A model generated the notes under the pieces. That model worked only from the letters and a program-made list of their open reading frames with translations. It had not been told where the DNA came from and ran no database searches. A DNA stretch of 12,797 nt. Origin: Actinomycetes bacterium. GTDB lineage: Bacteria > Actinomycetota > Acidimicrobiia > Spongiisociales > UBA5794. Shown piece by piece: positions 4,923 through 12,120 of this stretch. Each line of letters opens with the position of its first letter. Positions within the stretch are counted from its first letter, which is position 1. The DNA is taken from positions 1 to 12,797 of the forward strand of contig JAMBLK010000054.1 of the NCBI GenBank assembly GCA_023336855.1, in the 5' to 3' direction. The translations under genes and the position numbers were made by a program.

Positions 4923-6128
4923 ATGAAGACTCGAACGTTGACGAACGATCAGGCACGCAGGATCGCGCTCAGCGCTCAGGGCTTCGGCACGCCTCGCCCC
5001 ACCGGCCGCATCGACGTGCGCCATTTCCGCCGTGTGTTGGATCGGGTCGGGTTGCTGCAACTCGATTCTGTCAACGTTCTGGAGAGATCCCACTACATCC
5101 CCATGTTCTCCCGACTCGGTCCGTACGACCGCGCTGCGTTCGATCGTTGGACGGTCTCGTCCGGTGAACTCTTCGAGTACTGGGGGCATGAAGCATCTCT
5201 GATTCCGGTTGAGCGGTATCCAACGTTCCGATTCCGCATGGATGAGATGAAGCCGTGGGGGAGCGTCCGAAGACTCATCGACGAGCGGCCGGGCTACATT
5301 GAAGACGTGCTGAGACAGGTCGCAGTGAGGGGGCCTCTGACGGTTGCAGATCTCGAAGATGCCGGTGAACGCGGCGGACCCTGGTGGGGATATGCACCAG
5401 GCAAACATGCCCTCGAATGGCTCTTCGCCTCCGGGCGGGTCACCGCCTATCGGTCTCCGACGTTCGGGCGACGGTACGACCTGCCGAATCGAGTCGTCCC
5501 TCCGTCGATTGTCAAGATGCCGGCGCCCGACCGGACCGAGGCCTACCGGACTCTCCTGGTCGATGCCGCACGCCACCACGGCATCGGCACGGTGTCCGAC
5601 CTGGCCGACTACCACCGACTCCACAAACCGACGGCCCGTCCGATTCTCGAGGACCTTGCCGCCGAGGGCCTTGTGATCCCGGTGGCCGTGGAGGGGTGGC
5701 GACATCCTGCCTATCTCCATCCCGATGCGACGATTCCTCGCCGGGCAGCAGGGACCGCTCTGTTGAGTCCGTTCGACTCGTTGGTCTGGAACCGTGACCG
5801 GGTCGAGAGGTTGTTCGGATTCCGATACCGCATCGAGATCTACGTGCCGGAGGACCAGCGGCAGCACGGGTACTACGTGTTGCCGTTCCTACTCGACGGA
5901 GATCTCGTGGCGAGGGTGGACCTCAAGGCCGACCGACAGGGGCGGCGTCTGCTCGTGCAGGCGACCCATCTCGAGCCGGGACACAAGGCACCAAGGGTCG
6001 TCCCAGCGTTGACGGCGGAACTCCAGGCGATGGCGGCGTGGCTGGATCTGGATGAAATCGTGATCGCCGATCGCGGCGACCTGGCCCGATCGCTCGACGA
6101 TTCCATCGCATGTTCCTTCGACGGGTAG
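4923..6128 (+). CDS. YcaQ/AlkX-family DNA glycosylase (winged-helix, HTH_42 superfamily)
   Basis: This 401-residue protein belongs to the HTH_42 superfamily that includes E. coli YcaQ (AlkX) and Streptomyces AlkZ. These are DNA glycosylases that unhook interstrand crosslinks or remove bulky alkylated purines. The motif LLQLDSVNVLERSH contains Q46-L-D48, the Q-phi-D form typical of the YcaQ branch, whereas AlkZ has Q-phi-Q. Other family blocks are ELFEYWGHEASLIP, the tandem winged-helix region with RRYDLPNRVVP, and the C-terminal SPFDSLVWNRDRVERLFGF and GYYVLPFLLDGDLVARVDLK. Length is normal. The start is fixed by GGAGGAG 8 nt upstream. It lies close to the imuA'-imuB operon, so several DNA-damage functions are grouped here, although it has its own promoter and no SOS box that I can see. 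The next gene starts 50 nt downstream in the same direction. Confidence 0.88.
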   Translation: MKTRTLTNDQARRIALSAQGFGTPRPTGRIDVRHFRRVLDRVGLLQLDSVNVLERSHYIPMFSRLGPYDRAAFDRWTVSSGELFEYWGHEASLIPVERYPTFRFRMDEMKPWGSVRRLIDERPGYIEDVLRQVAVRGPLTVADLEDAGERGGPWWGYAPGKHALEWLFASGRVTAYRSPTFGRRYDLPNRVVPPSIVKMPAPDRTEAYRTLLVDAARHHGIGTVSDLADYHRLHKPTARPILEDLAAEGLVIPVAVEGWRHPAYLHPDATIPRRAAGTALLSPFDSLVWNRDRVERLFGFRYRIEIYVPEDQRQHGYYVLPFLLDGDLVARVDLKADRQGRRLLVQATHLEPGHKAPRVVPALTAELQAMAAWLDLDEIVIADRGDLARSLDDSIACSFDG

Positions 6129-6163
6129 GGAATCTGGCCCTGGCCGGATCGTGTTCGCACGAG

Positions 6164-6169
6164 TACCGT
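6164..6169 (+). promoter_or_regulatory. Putative -10 element (TACCGT) of the SARP-STAND sensor gene
   Basis: TACCGT fits TANNNT and ends 9 nt before the ATG at 6179. No Shine-Dalgarno is visible, so the mRNA may be leaderless. A -35 match is not evident, and read-through from the glycosylase gene 50 nt upstream is also possible. Confidence 0.4.
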
Positions 6170-6178
6170 TGAGACACC

Positions 6179-9100
6179 ATGGATTTCCGGATCCTTGGCC
6201 CTCTCGAGGTGTCCGCAGGGGACGGGTCGCTTCAGATTGGCGGACGGAGACAACGCACCGTGCTGACGGTGCTGCTTCTCAACGCCAATCGGACCACTTC
6301 GACCCACGCGATCATCGATGCTGTATGGGGTGATGATCCGCCGGCGACCGCACGCCGATCGATCCAGGCCTACGTTTCACGACTGAAGAAGGTGTTCGGA
6401 GACGGACGGATCACTTCGGTCGATCCCGGCTACCGCCTGCGCGTCGAAGATGGCGAATTAGACGCCGATCGCTTCACGGCGCTCGCCGCCACCGCCCGCA
6501 AGATGGTGGCCAGCGACCCGCCTGGAGCCCTGCGTGAGTTCGACGCGGCCCTGGCTCTGTGGAGAGGGCCGGCGATGTCAGATCTGGTTGACGACCCCGG
6601 CATACGGAGTCGGGCACTGCCGTTCGACGAGGAGCGGATGGCGGTAGTCGAGGACAGATTCGACCTCGAACTCGCGCTCGGTCATCACGAAGCTGCCGTG
6701 GGCTCGCTCGAGCGGTCCCTCTCCGAGCATCCGTACCGGGAGCGGCTGTGGGGACAGCTGATGATCGCGCTGTACCGATCCGGTCGTCAGGCGGATGCTC
6801 TCAAGGCATACAGTCGGGCACGGGGAGTGCTCGTGGGTGACCTGGGGATTGATCCATCTCCAGAGCTCAGGACCCTCGAGGAACGGATACTCAACCAGGA
6901 CGCTTCGCTCGACAACCAACAGGCTTCCCGGCCGAACGGAATCGATCCCGCCTCCGTCAGGAACCCGTACAAGGGACTCGCGTCGTTCACCGAGAGTGAT
7001 GCTGATGACTTCTTCGGACGGGACCACCTAGTTGCGACGATCGTGGATCGAGTGGACTCCGGTCATCGCCTCGTTGCGGTGATCGGGCCGAGCGGCTGTG
7101 GAAAGTCGAGTCTTGTAGGTGCAGGTGTGATCCCCGCACTACGCAACCGTCAGGCCGAGCGCGGCGGCCCTCTGTGTGTGATGCGCATGGAACCCGGCGA
7201 GCATCCGTTCGAAGCCCTAGAGCTTGCGATGGTTGAGCAAGGTGAGGTCGATCGCGATGAGCTTCTTGACACGCTCGAATCCGGACCGACGGGGATCGTC
7301 GAGGCCATCTGTCGATCGGGCGACCCGGAGCAACCTGTCCTACTTGTGGTTGATCAGTTCGAGGATCTCTTCACCGTGACCACGGCCGACGTTCGTGACC
7401 GGTTCCTGGAGGCGCTTGCCCGGGTTGCTTCGTGTCCGATGCGCGACATCACGGTCATGCTCGCTCTCAGGGCCGACTTCTACGATCGTCCGCTGCGTTA
7501 CCCGACACTTGCAGAGCCGTTCGTCAGGGCCATGGTGACCGTCACTCCACTCGACGCTGAGGAATTGCGCTCCGCCATCACCGAGCCGGCGAGGCGAATT
7601 GGTGTCACGCTCGAACCCCTGCTCGTGGAACGACTCGTCGCCGACGTGCAACGAGAGCCGGCTGCGCTTCCCCAACTCCAGTACGCCCTGATGAGGCTCT
7701 TCGATGCCCGAACCGGTGACACGATCACCTCGGATGACTACGAGGAGGAAGGAGGGATGCGAGGCATCCTTGCCCGACGAGCTGAGTCCGCGTACCTGGC
7801 GTTGTCGAGAGGTGAACGGGCGATCGCCCAACAAGTCTTCTTCTTGCTCGTGACGGTTGGCGACGCCGGTCCGGTCACCCGCCGGCACGCTCCCCTCGAT
7901 GAGGTCACGGCTCTCGGCCCGTCGGCATCCGAAGTGCTGGACCGGTTCGGCGGCTATCGCCTGATCGGCTTCGACAGGGATCCCATCTCTCGCCGACCGA
8001 CGATCTCTCTCGTCCATGAGGCATTGATCGGCGACTGGGAGCGACTGCGTTCCTGGGTCGCTCTGGCGCGAGCCGACCTCCAACTGAGAGAGTCGCTCGA
8101 CGTCGAGGCCCACACGTGGCGCGAATCGGGCAGCGATCCCGACTATCTGCTCACCGGTTCCCACCTGGAGCAATTCGAGGAGTGGAACGATCGCGCCCAC
8201 CTGGTTCTCACCGATGACGAACAGACCTACCTCGAAGCGAGCCTCGATCGCCGACGACAGGAGATCGCAGCCGAGGTTGTGCGAACGAACAGGGAACGAT
8301 CTCTCGAGGTCCGCGCGCATCGTCGGGCGATCGCCCTGGCCACAGTGATGTCGGTTGCTGCGGTCGTCGCTGCAGTCCTCGCCTTGATGGCCATCAACCA
8401 GAGCAGGAGCGTGGACCGGCACGCGACAGTCGCGGCACAAGAGCGGCAGGCCGCCGTCGACTCGGAGGCCCGTGTTCATGCCGCTCTTCTTGTCCAGGGC
8501 TCGAACGACGCGATCGGAACCGATCCGCAGCGGAGTCTGCTGCTCGCCCTTCACGCGGTCAGGGGACTTCAGGAGTCGGGACAGATCATCACGATCCGCA
8601 CCGTTGAGGCACTTCACTTGGCGATCCAGGCGGCGCGGATCCCGTACCCGCCCGATGCGGACCACGCTGTCGTCATCGAGGGGTCGGGCGGCCGGGTCGG
8701 GGCGTATGTCCTGCCGTTGGTCGAACTCGTGGAGTTGGCACGCTCTGGGACGCATCGCATGTTGACCAAGGCCGAGTGTGACACGTACTTCACCGGGGGT
8801 GAGTGCCCGACTCGATTGCCCGAGGTGACTGAGGAAACGAAGTTCGAACCGCTCCTGGACGATCCTGAGGTGCCCGAACGACCGCTCTCAGGAACCAGGA
8901 TCCATGTTCTGAGTCCGTGGAGTGGCGCGGAGGGGAGAGCGTTCGCCGCGGACCTTGCTCGGTTCACTTCGCGTACGGGGATCGAAGTGGTAGCGACACC
9001 ATTGAACCTCGGATCGGAAGACCGGCTCGGCAGTTACGACATCGTGGGGATCGCCTTCCCCCTCGGTGCCCCTGCGTACCCAGATCGTGAATTCATGGAC

Positions 9101-10108
9101 GTTGGAGCATATCTCGACGGTGTGGTGCTCAACGCCGAGCATCACGAATACCTCCTCGACATGATGACGACGCAGGACCCCTCGTCTCCGGACGCGACTG
9201 CTCTGTGGGGTGTCCCGTTGAGTATCTCTGTGAAGAGCCTCGTGTGGTACCCGGCGGCCGCATTTCTCTCCGCCGGATACTCGGTGCCGACGACGTGGGA
9301 TGAGCTCGTTCAACTTACCGAGCAGATGGTCGATGAGGGGCACACACCTTGGTGCGTGGCCGAGTCGGGGACCGGTCTTGGAGGATGGGCCGCGACCGAC
9401 TTCGTTGAGGACCTTGTTCTGCACGGAGCCGGTCTCGAAGTTTACGATCGCTGGGTCAACGGATATCTGAAGTTCAACAGCGTGACGATCCGGCAAGCGT
9501 TCGAGCGGTACGGCGAAGTCATTCTCCCTGCCGGCCATGTCTACGGGGGCCTTGACTACGCCATCGATGCGCCAACATCGGATGGCCTCGTCCCGATGCA
9601 GTCTGATGTTCCCGGCTGCTGGTTCCATCATCAGGGGAGCCTCGCTCTCAGGTATCTGCCCGCACACTCCGTGAGATTCGGGCAGATGGCCTACTTCGTG
9701 ATGCCGTCAATCGAGCCGGCTTACGCGGATACCGTGCTCGGCTCTGCGGTGTTCGCTGCGGCCGTGACGGATCGACCGGAGGTGCGGGAGTTGATGAGGT
9801 TCCTGGCGGGTCCAGGCTTCGGCGTCGAGCTCGCGCAGTCGAGCGGTTCAGGATTCATTGCTGCGAACCGTATGTTCGATCGCACGTACAACGGAAGAGA
9901 TTCGCGAGTGAATCTGAGAGTGATCGCACACGATGCCCTTGAGGCAGATCGATTCCGATTCGACGGATCGGTAGCAATGGGGATCGATCTCGATGTGGCA
10001 TTCCGGGCGGCCATGATCAGCTACCTCAAGGGTGGTTTCGGTGCCCTTCCGAGAATCCTTGACAATCTCGACGATCCGTCGCTCGGTGATTCCGATTCGC
10101 GACAGTGA
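6179..10108 (+). CDS. SARP/BTAD-STAND transcriptional regulator with a membrane helix and an extracellular solute-binding (AglE-like) domain
   Basis: This 1309-residue protein appears to be a membrane-spanning transcription factor. Residues 1-90 form the SARP winged-helix domain (MDFRILGPLEV, RSIQAYVSRLKKVFG, DPGYRL), and about 95-240 the BTAD helical repeat domain (SEHPYRERLWGQLMIALY, GIDPSPELRTLE). A STAND NTPase follows after the linker NPYKGLASF. Its Walker A is GPSGCGKSS at 303-311 and its Walker B is VVDQFEDLF with Asp392; RADFYDRP and SLVHEALIGDWERLRSW are also typical. One membrane helix spans about 717-740. The usual WD40 repeats are absent. Instead, after a Cys867/Cys876 motif, residues 905-1309 resemble family 1 sugar-binding proteins: VKSLVWYP, TTWDEL, HTPWC (Cys1059), DVPGCWFHHQ (Cys1147), and a late RPEVRELMRFLAGP. 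I infer that external ligand binding controls STAND oligomerisation and DNA binding. Ligand and target genes are unknown. Confidence 0.9.
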   Translation: MDFRILGPLEVSAGDGSLQIGGRRQRTVLTVLLLNANRTTSTHAIIDAVWGDDPPATARRSIQAYVSRLKKVFGDGRITSVDPGYRLRVEDGELDADRFTALAATARKMVASDPPGALREFDAALALWRGPAMSDLVDDPGIRSRALPFDEERMAVVEDRFDLELALGHHEAAVGSLERSLSEHPYRERLWGQLMIALYRSGRQADALKAYSRARGVLVGDLGIDPSPELRTLEERILNQDASLDNQQASRPNGIDPASVRNPYKGLASFTESDADDFFGRDHLVATIVDRVDSGHRLVAVIGPSGCGKSSLVGAGVIPALRNRQAERGGPLCVMRMEPGEHPFEALELAMVEQGEVDRDELLDTLESGPTGIVEAICRSGDPEQPVLLVVDQFEDLFTVTTADVRDRFLEALARVASCPMRDITVMLALRADFYDRPLRYPTLAEPFVRAMVTVTPLDAEELRSAITEPARRIGVTLEPLLVERLVADVQREPAALPQLQYALMRLFDARTGDTITSDDYEEEGGMRGILARRAESAYLALSRGERAIAQQVFFLLVTVGDAGPVTRRHAPLDEVTALGPSASEVLDRFGGYRLIGFDRDPISRRPTISLVHEALIGDWERLRSWVALARADLQLRESLDVEAHTWRESGSDPDYLLTGSHLEQFEEWNDRAHLVLTDDEQTYLEASLDRRRQEIAAEVVRTNRERSLEVRAHRRAIALATVMSVAAVVAAVLALMAINQSRSVDRHATVAAQERQAAVDSEARVHAALLVQGSNDAIGTDPQRSLLLALHAVRGLQESGQIITIRTVEALHLAIQAARIPYPPDADHAVVIEGSGGRVGAYVLPLVELVELARSGTHRMLTKAECDTYFTGGECPTRLPEVTEETKFEPLLDDPEVPERPLSGTRIHVLSPWSGAEGRAFAADLARFTSRTGIEVVATPLNLGSEDRLGSYDIVGIAFPLGAPAYPDREFMDVGAYLDGVVLNAEHHEYLLDMMTTQDPSSPDATALWGVPLSISVKSLVWYPAAAFLSAGYSVPTTWDELVQLTEQMVDEGHTPWCVAESGTGLGGWAATDFVEDLVLHGAGLEVYDRWVNGYLKFNSVTIRQAFERYGEVILPAGHVYGGLDYAIDAPTSDGLVPMQSDVPGCWFHHQGSLALRYLPAHSVRFGQMAYFVMPSIEPAYADTVLGSAVFAAAVTDRPEVRELMRFLAGPGFGVELAQSSGSGFIAANRMFDRTYNGRDSRVNLRVIAHDALEADRFRFDGSVAMGIDLDVAFRAAMISYLKGGFGALPRILDNLDDPSLGDSDSRQ

Positions 10109-10115
10109 CGCGACT

Positions 10116-10142
10116 CGGCCGCCGGGTCAACCCCGGCGGCCG
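10116..10142 (+). terminator. GC-rich terminator-like hairpin after the sensor gene
   Basis: CGGCCGCCGGG (10116-10126) pairs perfectly with CCCGGCGGCCG (10132-10142) around a 5-nt loop. There is no T-tract. It occupies the 49-nt gap between two convergent genes and probably limits read-through in both directions. Confidence 0.6.
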
Positions 10143-10157
10143 ATGATCGACGATTGC

Positions 10158-11015
10158 CTACGGTGTTGCCATCTCGTCTTCGAGAACACCCGTCGGAACG
10201 AGCCCGCGGAGGACCTCGGAGATGAATTCGTACTCTTCGAGCGAGATGTAGGACCTGGCAGCGTCGGATGCGATGAGTGCGTTGACGATGGGGCTCATCG
10301 ACGTGTTGCCGATGGTCGCCGAGTAGTCGAACCCGCTGCCGAGCGCCATCTCGTCTGCGAGGATGCCGGTCGGGACCAAGCCCGTGGCGGCCTCGTTCAT
10401 CAAGGCGAGCTCGTCTGCGGAAAGGACGGCCTCGGCAAGCCCCATGGTGCGGGCGACGGCCATCTCGTCTGTGAGGATGCCGGTCGGGACCAAGCCCGTG
10501 ACGGCTTCATTCATGAGGGCGTATTCGAGTCCGCTGAGAGCGGTGGCCTCGTATCCGAATTCGTGTCCGATTGCCATCTCGTCTGTGAGGATGCCGGTCG
10601 GGACCAAGCCCGTGGCGGCCTCGTTCATCAAGGCGAGCTCTTGGACGCTGAGGGCAGTGCTCTCAAGCGCCTTCTCGATTCCGAGTGCCATCTCCTGTGC
10701 GAGCACGCCGGCAGGGACGAGGCCGGTGGCCGCCTCGTTCATCAGAGCAAGCTCTTGCAGGGACAGCGGCGCCTCTAGAACCGGTACTATGAGCGCCGGC
10801 GCAGCGGTAGGCACCTCGACGGGTGCCGGGGCTACTTCGACGGGCGCTACGACTGCCGGAGTGGTCGAAACCCCGGTGTCGGCCTGGTTGATGATCATGG
10901 CGACGGCGGCGATGCCGACGGCCGTGATCGCTACGAGTGCCAACATGAGCAGCCAACGGTGTGATTTCTCCGGACCGACGGTCGTAACTCCGCTGTGTCC
11001 TGGTGCTGTGGTCAT
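10158..11015 (-). CDS. Membrane-anchored protein with 38-residue tandem repeats, unknown family
   Basis: The 285-residue protein starts with a short basic cytoplasmic tail and one hydrophobic helix (about 21-43). A Pro/Ala/Val linker follows (about 50-83) with the repeated motif APVEV. Four 38-residue repeats occupy 84-121, 122-159, 160-197 and 198-235, with core ELALMNEAATGLVPTGIL followed by (A/T)DEMA. After a 22-residue spacer a degenerate fifth repeat (258-285, core RGLVPTGVLEDEMA) ends the protein. The helix most likely makes the repeats extracytoplasmic. Start choice is good: GGGAGG lies 6 nt before the ATG at 11015. It is divergent from the DUF2202 gene, which has the same anchor-linker layout. 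I do not recognise the repeat; GILTDEM slightly recalls SHOCT domains (GxLTxEEF), but that is weak. No catalytic residues are apparent, so a binding or structural role is more likely than an enzymatic one. Confidence 0.85.
   Translation of the reverse strand: MTTAPGHSGVTTVGPEKSHRWLLMLALVAITAVGIAAVAMIINQADTGVSTTPAVVAPVEVAPAPVEVPTAAPALIVPVLEAPLSLQELALMNEAATGLVPAGVLAQEMALGIEKALESTALSVQELALMNEAATGLVPTGILTDEMAIGHEFGYEATALSGLEYALMNEAVTGLVPTGILTDEMAVARTMGLAEAVLSADELALMNEAATGLVPTGILADEMALGSGFDYSATIGNTSMSPIVNALIASDAARSYISLEEYEFISEVLRGLVPTGVLEDEMATP
10311..10766 (-). repeat. Four 114-bp tandem repeats inside the 38-residue repeat gene
   Basis: Units lie at 10653-10766, 10539-10652, 10425-10538 and 10311-10424. 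The 20-nt sequence GGATGCCGGTCGGGACCAAG occurs identically at 10361, 10475 and 10589, exactly 114 nt apart. A degenerate fifth unit lies at 10161-10244. Near-identity in synonymous positions points to recent duplication or gene conversion. Confidence 0.92.
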
Positions 11016-11021
11016 GATCTG

Positions 11022-11027
11022 CCTCCC
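11022..11027 (-). promoter_or_regulatory. Shine-Dalgarno GGGAGG of the repeat-protein gene
   Basis: GGGAGG on the minus strand lies 6 nt upstream of the ATG at 11015-11013 and supports that start. Confidence 0.7.
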
Positions 11028-11116
11028 GTTCTCCGTTTGCCTGCATGACCTATTGGGGCACTATCGGGGGACCGGGCAGCAGCGGTGTTGCATCCGAGTT
11101 GCAGCCCCGCGCGATC

Positions 11117-11152
11117 CTTCACGCCTTCACGGAATCTTCACAGCCCGGGCTG
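11117..11152. promoter_or_regulatory. Possible regulator site: three CTTCAC direct repeats and a 12-bp palindrome
   Basis: CTTCAC occurs at 11117-11122, 11125-11130 and 11136-11141 (spacings 8 and 11 nt), followed at once by the perfect palindrome CAGCCCGGGCTG (11141-11152). It lies in the 195-nt divergent intergenic region between the repeat-protein gene and the DUF2202 gene. The direct repeats recall sites of OmpR/PhoP-type response regulators, but no regulator is assigned. Confidence 0.35.
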
Positions 11153-11197
11153 CCGGAGCTTCATCAGAGCTGGCTTTCCTTGCGTTACGAAACTCAC

Positions 11198-11205
11198 AAA
11201 GGGAG
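11198..11205 (+). promoter_or_regulatory. Shine-Dalgarno AAAGGGAG of the DUF2202 gene
   Basis: AAAGGGAG lies 5 nt before the ATG at 11211. It decides this start over the in-frame ATG at 11085, which would put non-family sequence in front of the membrane helix. Confidence 0.75.
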
Positions 11206-11210
11206 ATGCC

Positions 11211-11957
11211 ATGTCAACCGGTATGAACACATCACAAAGAATCCTTCTCGGTGCAGCGGCGGTAGTGGCCGTCGTCGGGATCGGGGCCGTCGCATACGGA
11301 GCGGCGAACGACCCGGTGGTGACCGCCGCAGCCCCGACGCCCGTCGTGGAAGCGACTCCGGCGGCCGACGCCGTTCCAACCGCGGCAACCGTGGAAGGAC
11401 TCAGTGGATCACAAGCTGAAGGCCTCGTGTTCATGCGCGAGGAGGAGAAGTTGGCTCGTGACGTCTACTTGACCCTCGCCGACATGTGGGGCGTCCCGGT
11501 GTTCACGAACATCGCGGCGGCGGAACAGACACACATGGACTCTGTGCTTGGACTTATCGACGCTTACGAACTCGAAGATCCGGTTGGCGATAGCGACATC
11601 GGCGTCTTCGCCAATCCTGAGCTCCAAGCCATGTACGACGACGTGGTGGAAATGGGATCCGAATCGCTTGAAGCCGCTTTTGGGGTCGGTGCCCTCATCG
11701 AGGAGGTCGATATCGAGGACCTCGCCGACTACCTCCAAGAGCCGATTCCTGCCGATGTGGCGATGGTCTACGAACGGCTCTTGAGCGGTTCGGAGAACCA
11801 CCTCCGTTCGTTCGTGGCGCAACTCGAATCGGCCGGGAGCGACTACACACCGAGCGTGCTCGACAGCGATACCTACGGCTCGATCCTTTCTTCACAGGGG
11901 CAGCGCGGCGGTCACGGGGCCGGCAATGGTGCCGGGCAGAACGGACACAACGCGTGA
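11211..11957 (+). CDS. DUF2202 domain protein (ferritin-like), membrane-anchored and exported
   Basis: This 248-residue protein has an N-terminal hydrophobic helix (about 11-30) and an Ala/Pro/Val/Thr linker (31-63). A DUF2202 domain fills about 64-220, and a Gly/His/Asn-rich tail (RGGHGAGNGAGQNGHNA) ends it. DUF2202 proteins are predicted four-helix ferritin-like bundles, and the ligand-like residues are visible: FMREEEKLARDVY at 74-86, AAEQTHMD with E105 and H108, GALIEEVDI, and SGSENHLRSF. They may bind iron or another divalent metal, but the physiological role is not established. The N-terminus could be a cleaved signal peptide or an anchor; no lipobox is seen. Start MSTGMNTSQ is fixed by AAAGGGAG 5 nt upstream. 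It is transcribed away from the 38-residue repeat gene, whose protein has the same helix-linker-domain plan, so they may act together at the cell surface. Confidence 0.88.
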   Translation: MSTGMNTSQRILLGAAAVVAVVGIGAVAYGAANDPVVTAAAPTPVVEATPAADAVPTAATVEGLSGSQAEGLVFMREEEKLARDVYLTLADMWGVPVFTNIAAAEQTHMDSVLGLIDAYELEDPVGDSDIGVFANPELQAMYDDVVEMGSESLEAAFGVGALIEEVDIEDLADYLQEPIPADVAMVYERLLSGSENHLRSFVAQLESAGSDYTPSVLDSDTYGSILSSQGQRGGHGAGNGAGQNGHNA

Positions 11958-11965
11958 TTCGACCG

Positions 11966-11990
11966 TCGGAGCAAGGAGGAACGCCTCCGA
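11966..11990 (+). terminator. Weak hairpin downstream of the DUF2202 gene
   Basis: TCGGAG (11966-11971) can pair with CTCCGA (11985-11990), and an alternative GGAGG/CCTCC stem lies within it. No T-tract follows directly. It lies 9 nt after the stop codon and may be a weak terminator. Confidence 0.3.
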
Positions 11991-12001
11991 GAGTATTCAA
12001 C

Positions 12002-12035
12002 GGCTTTCTTAGGCTGCCGTCACGATTCTCTTAGA
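12002..12035 (+). promoter_or_regulatory. Possible regulator site: TCTTAG direct repeats 22 bp apart
   Basis: TCTTAG occurs at 12007-12012 and 12029-12034, start to start 22 nt, about two helical turns, with 8 of 12 bases shared in the wider units. It lies about 120 nt upstream of the ABC ATPase gene and could be a response-regulator site for it. Confidence 0.3.
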
Positions 12036-12120
12036 TTCGTGTGCTGTACTTGCAGATTCTGGGGACTACCTCCACGGATTTGTACAAGTCGGGCCTGAGC
12101 GACGCGGAAAGAACGGAAAC

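Noticed and set aside
4461..5867. 468-residue minus-strand open frame
   Set aside because: It lies opposite the YcaQ-family gene and the 5' part of plsC, whose frames carry clear family motifs. Its product is rich in Arg, Pro and His with no recognisable domain, as expected for an antisense frame in high-GC DNA.
7340..8755. 471-residue minus-strand open frame
   Set aside because: It is opposite the STAND and membrane-helix part of the sensor gene. The coding strand has intact motifs throughout, and the antisense product shows none.
8888..9667. 259-residue minus-strand open frame
   Set aside because: It is opposite the solute-binding domain, whose sense frame matches family motifs closely.
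6179..10108. Possibility that the sensor is two adjacent genes (regulator plus solute-binding protein) joined by error
   Set aside because: The frame is continuous. There is no signal peptide, Shine-Dalgarno or lipobox before the binding domain, and the conserved post-helix segment with its Cys pair links the two halves smoothly. Still listed as a check in the findings.
10311..10766. Regularly spaced repeats suggestive of a CRISPR array
   Set aside because: The period is 114 bp, an exact multiple of three, the units are similar along their whole length, and they are in frame within one gene.
10032..10778. 248-residue plus-strand frame with repeated HLVCEDAGRDQA segments
   Set aside because: It is the antisense shadow of the 38-residue repeat gene; the repetition simply reflects the 114-bp DNA repeats. 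The minus strand has a good ribosome-binding site, a membrane helix and a sensible linker.
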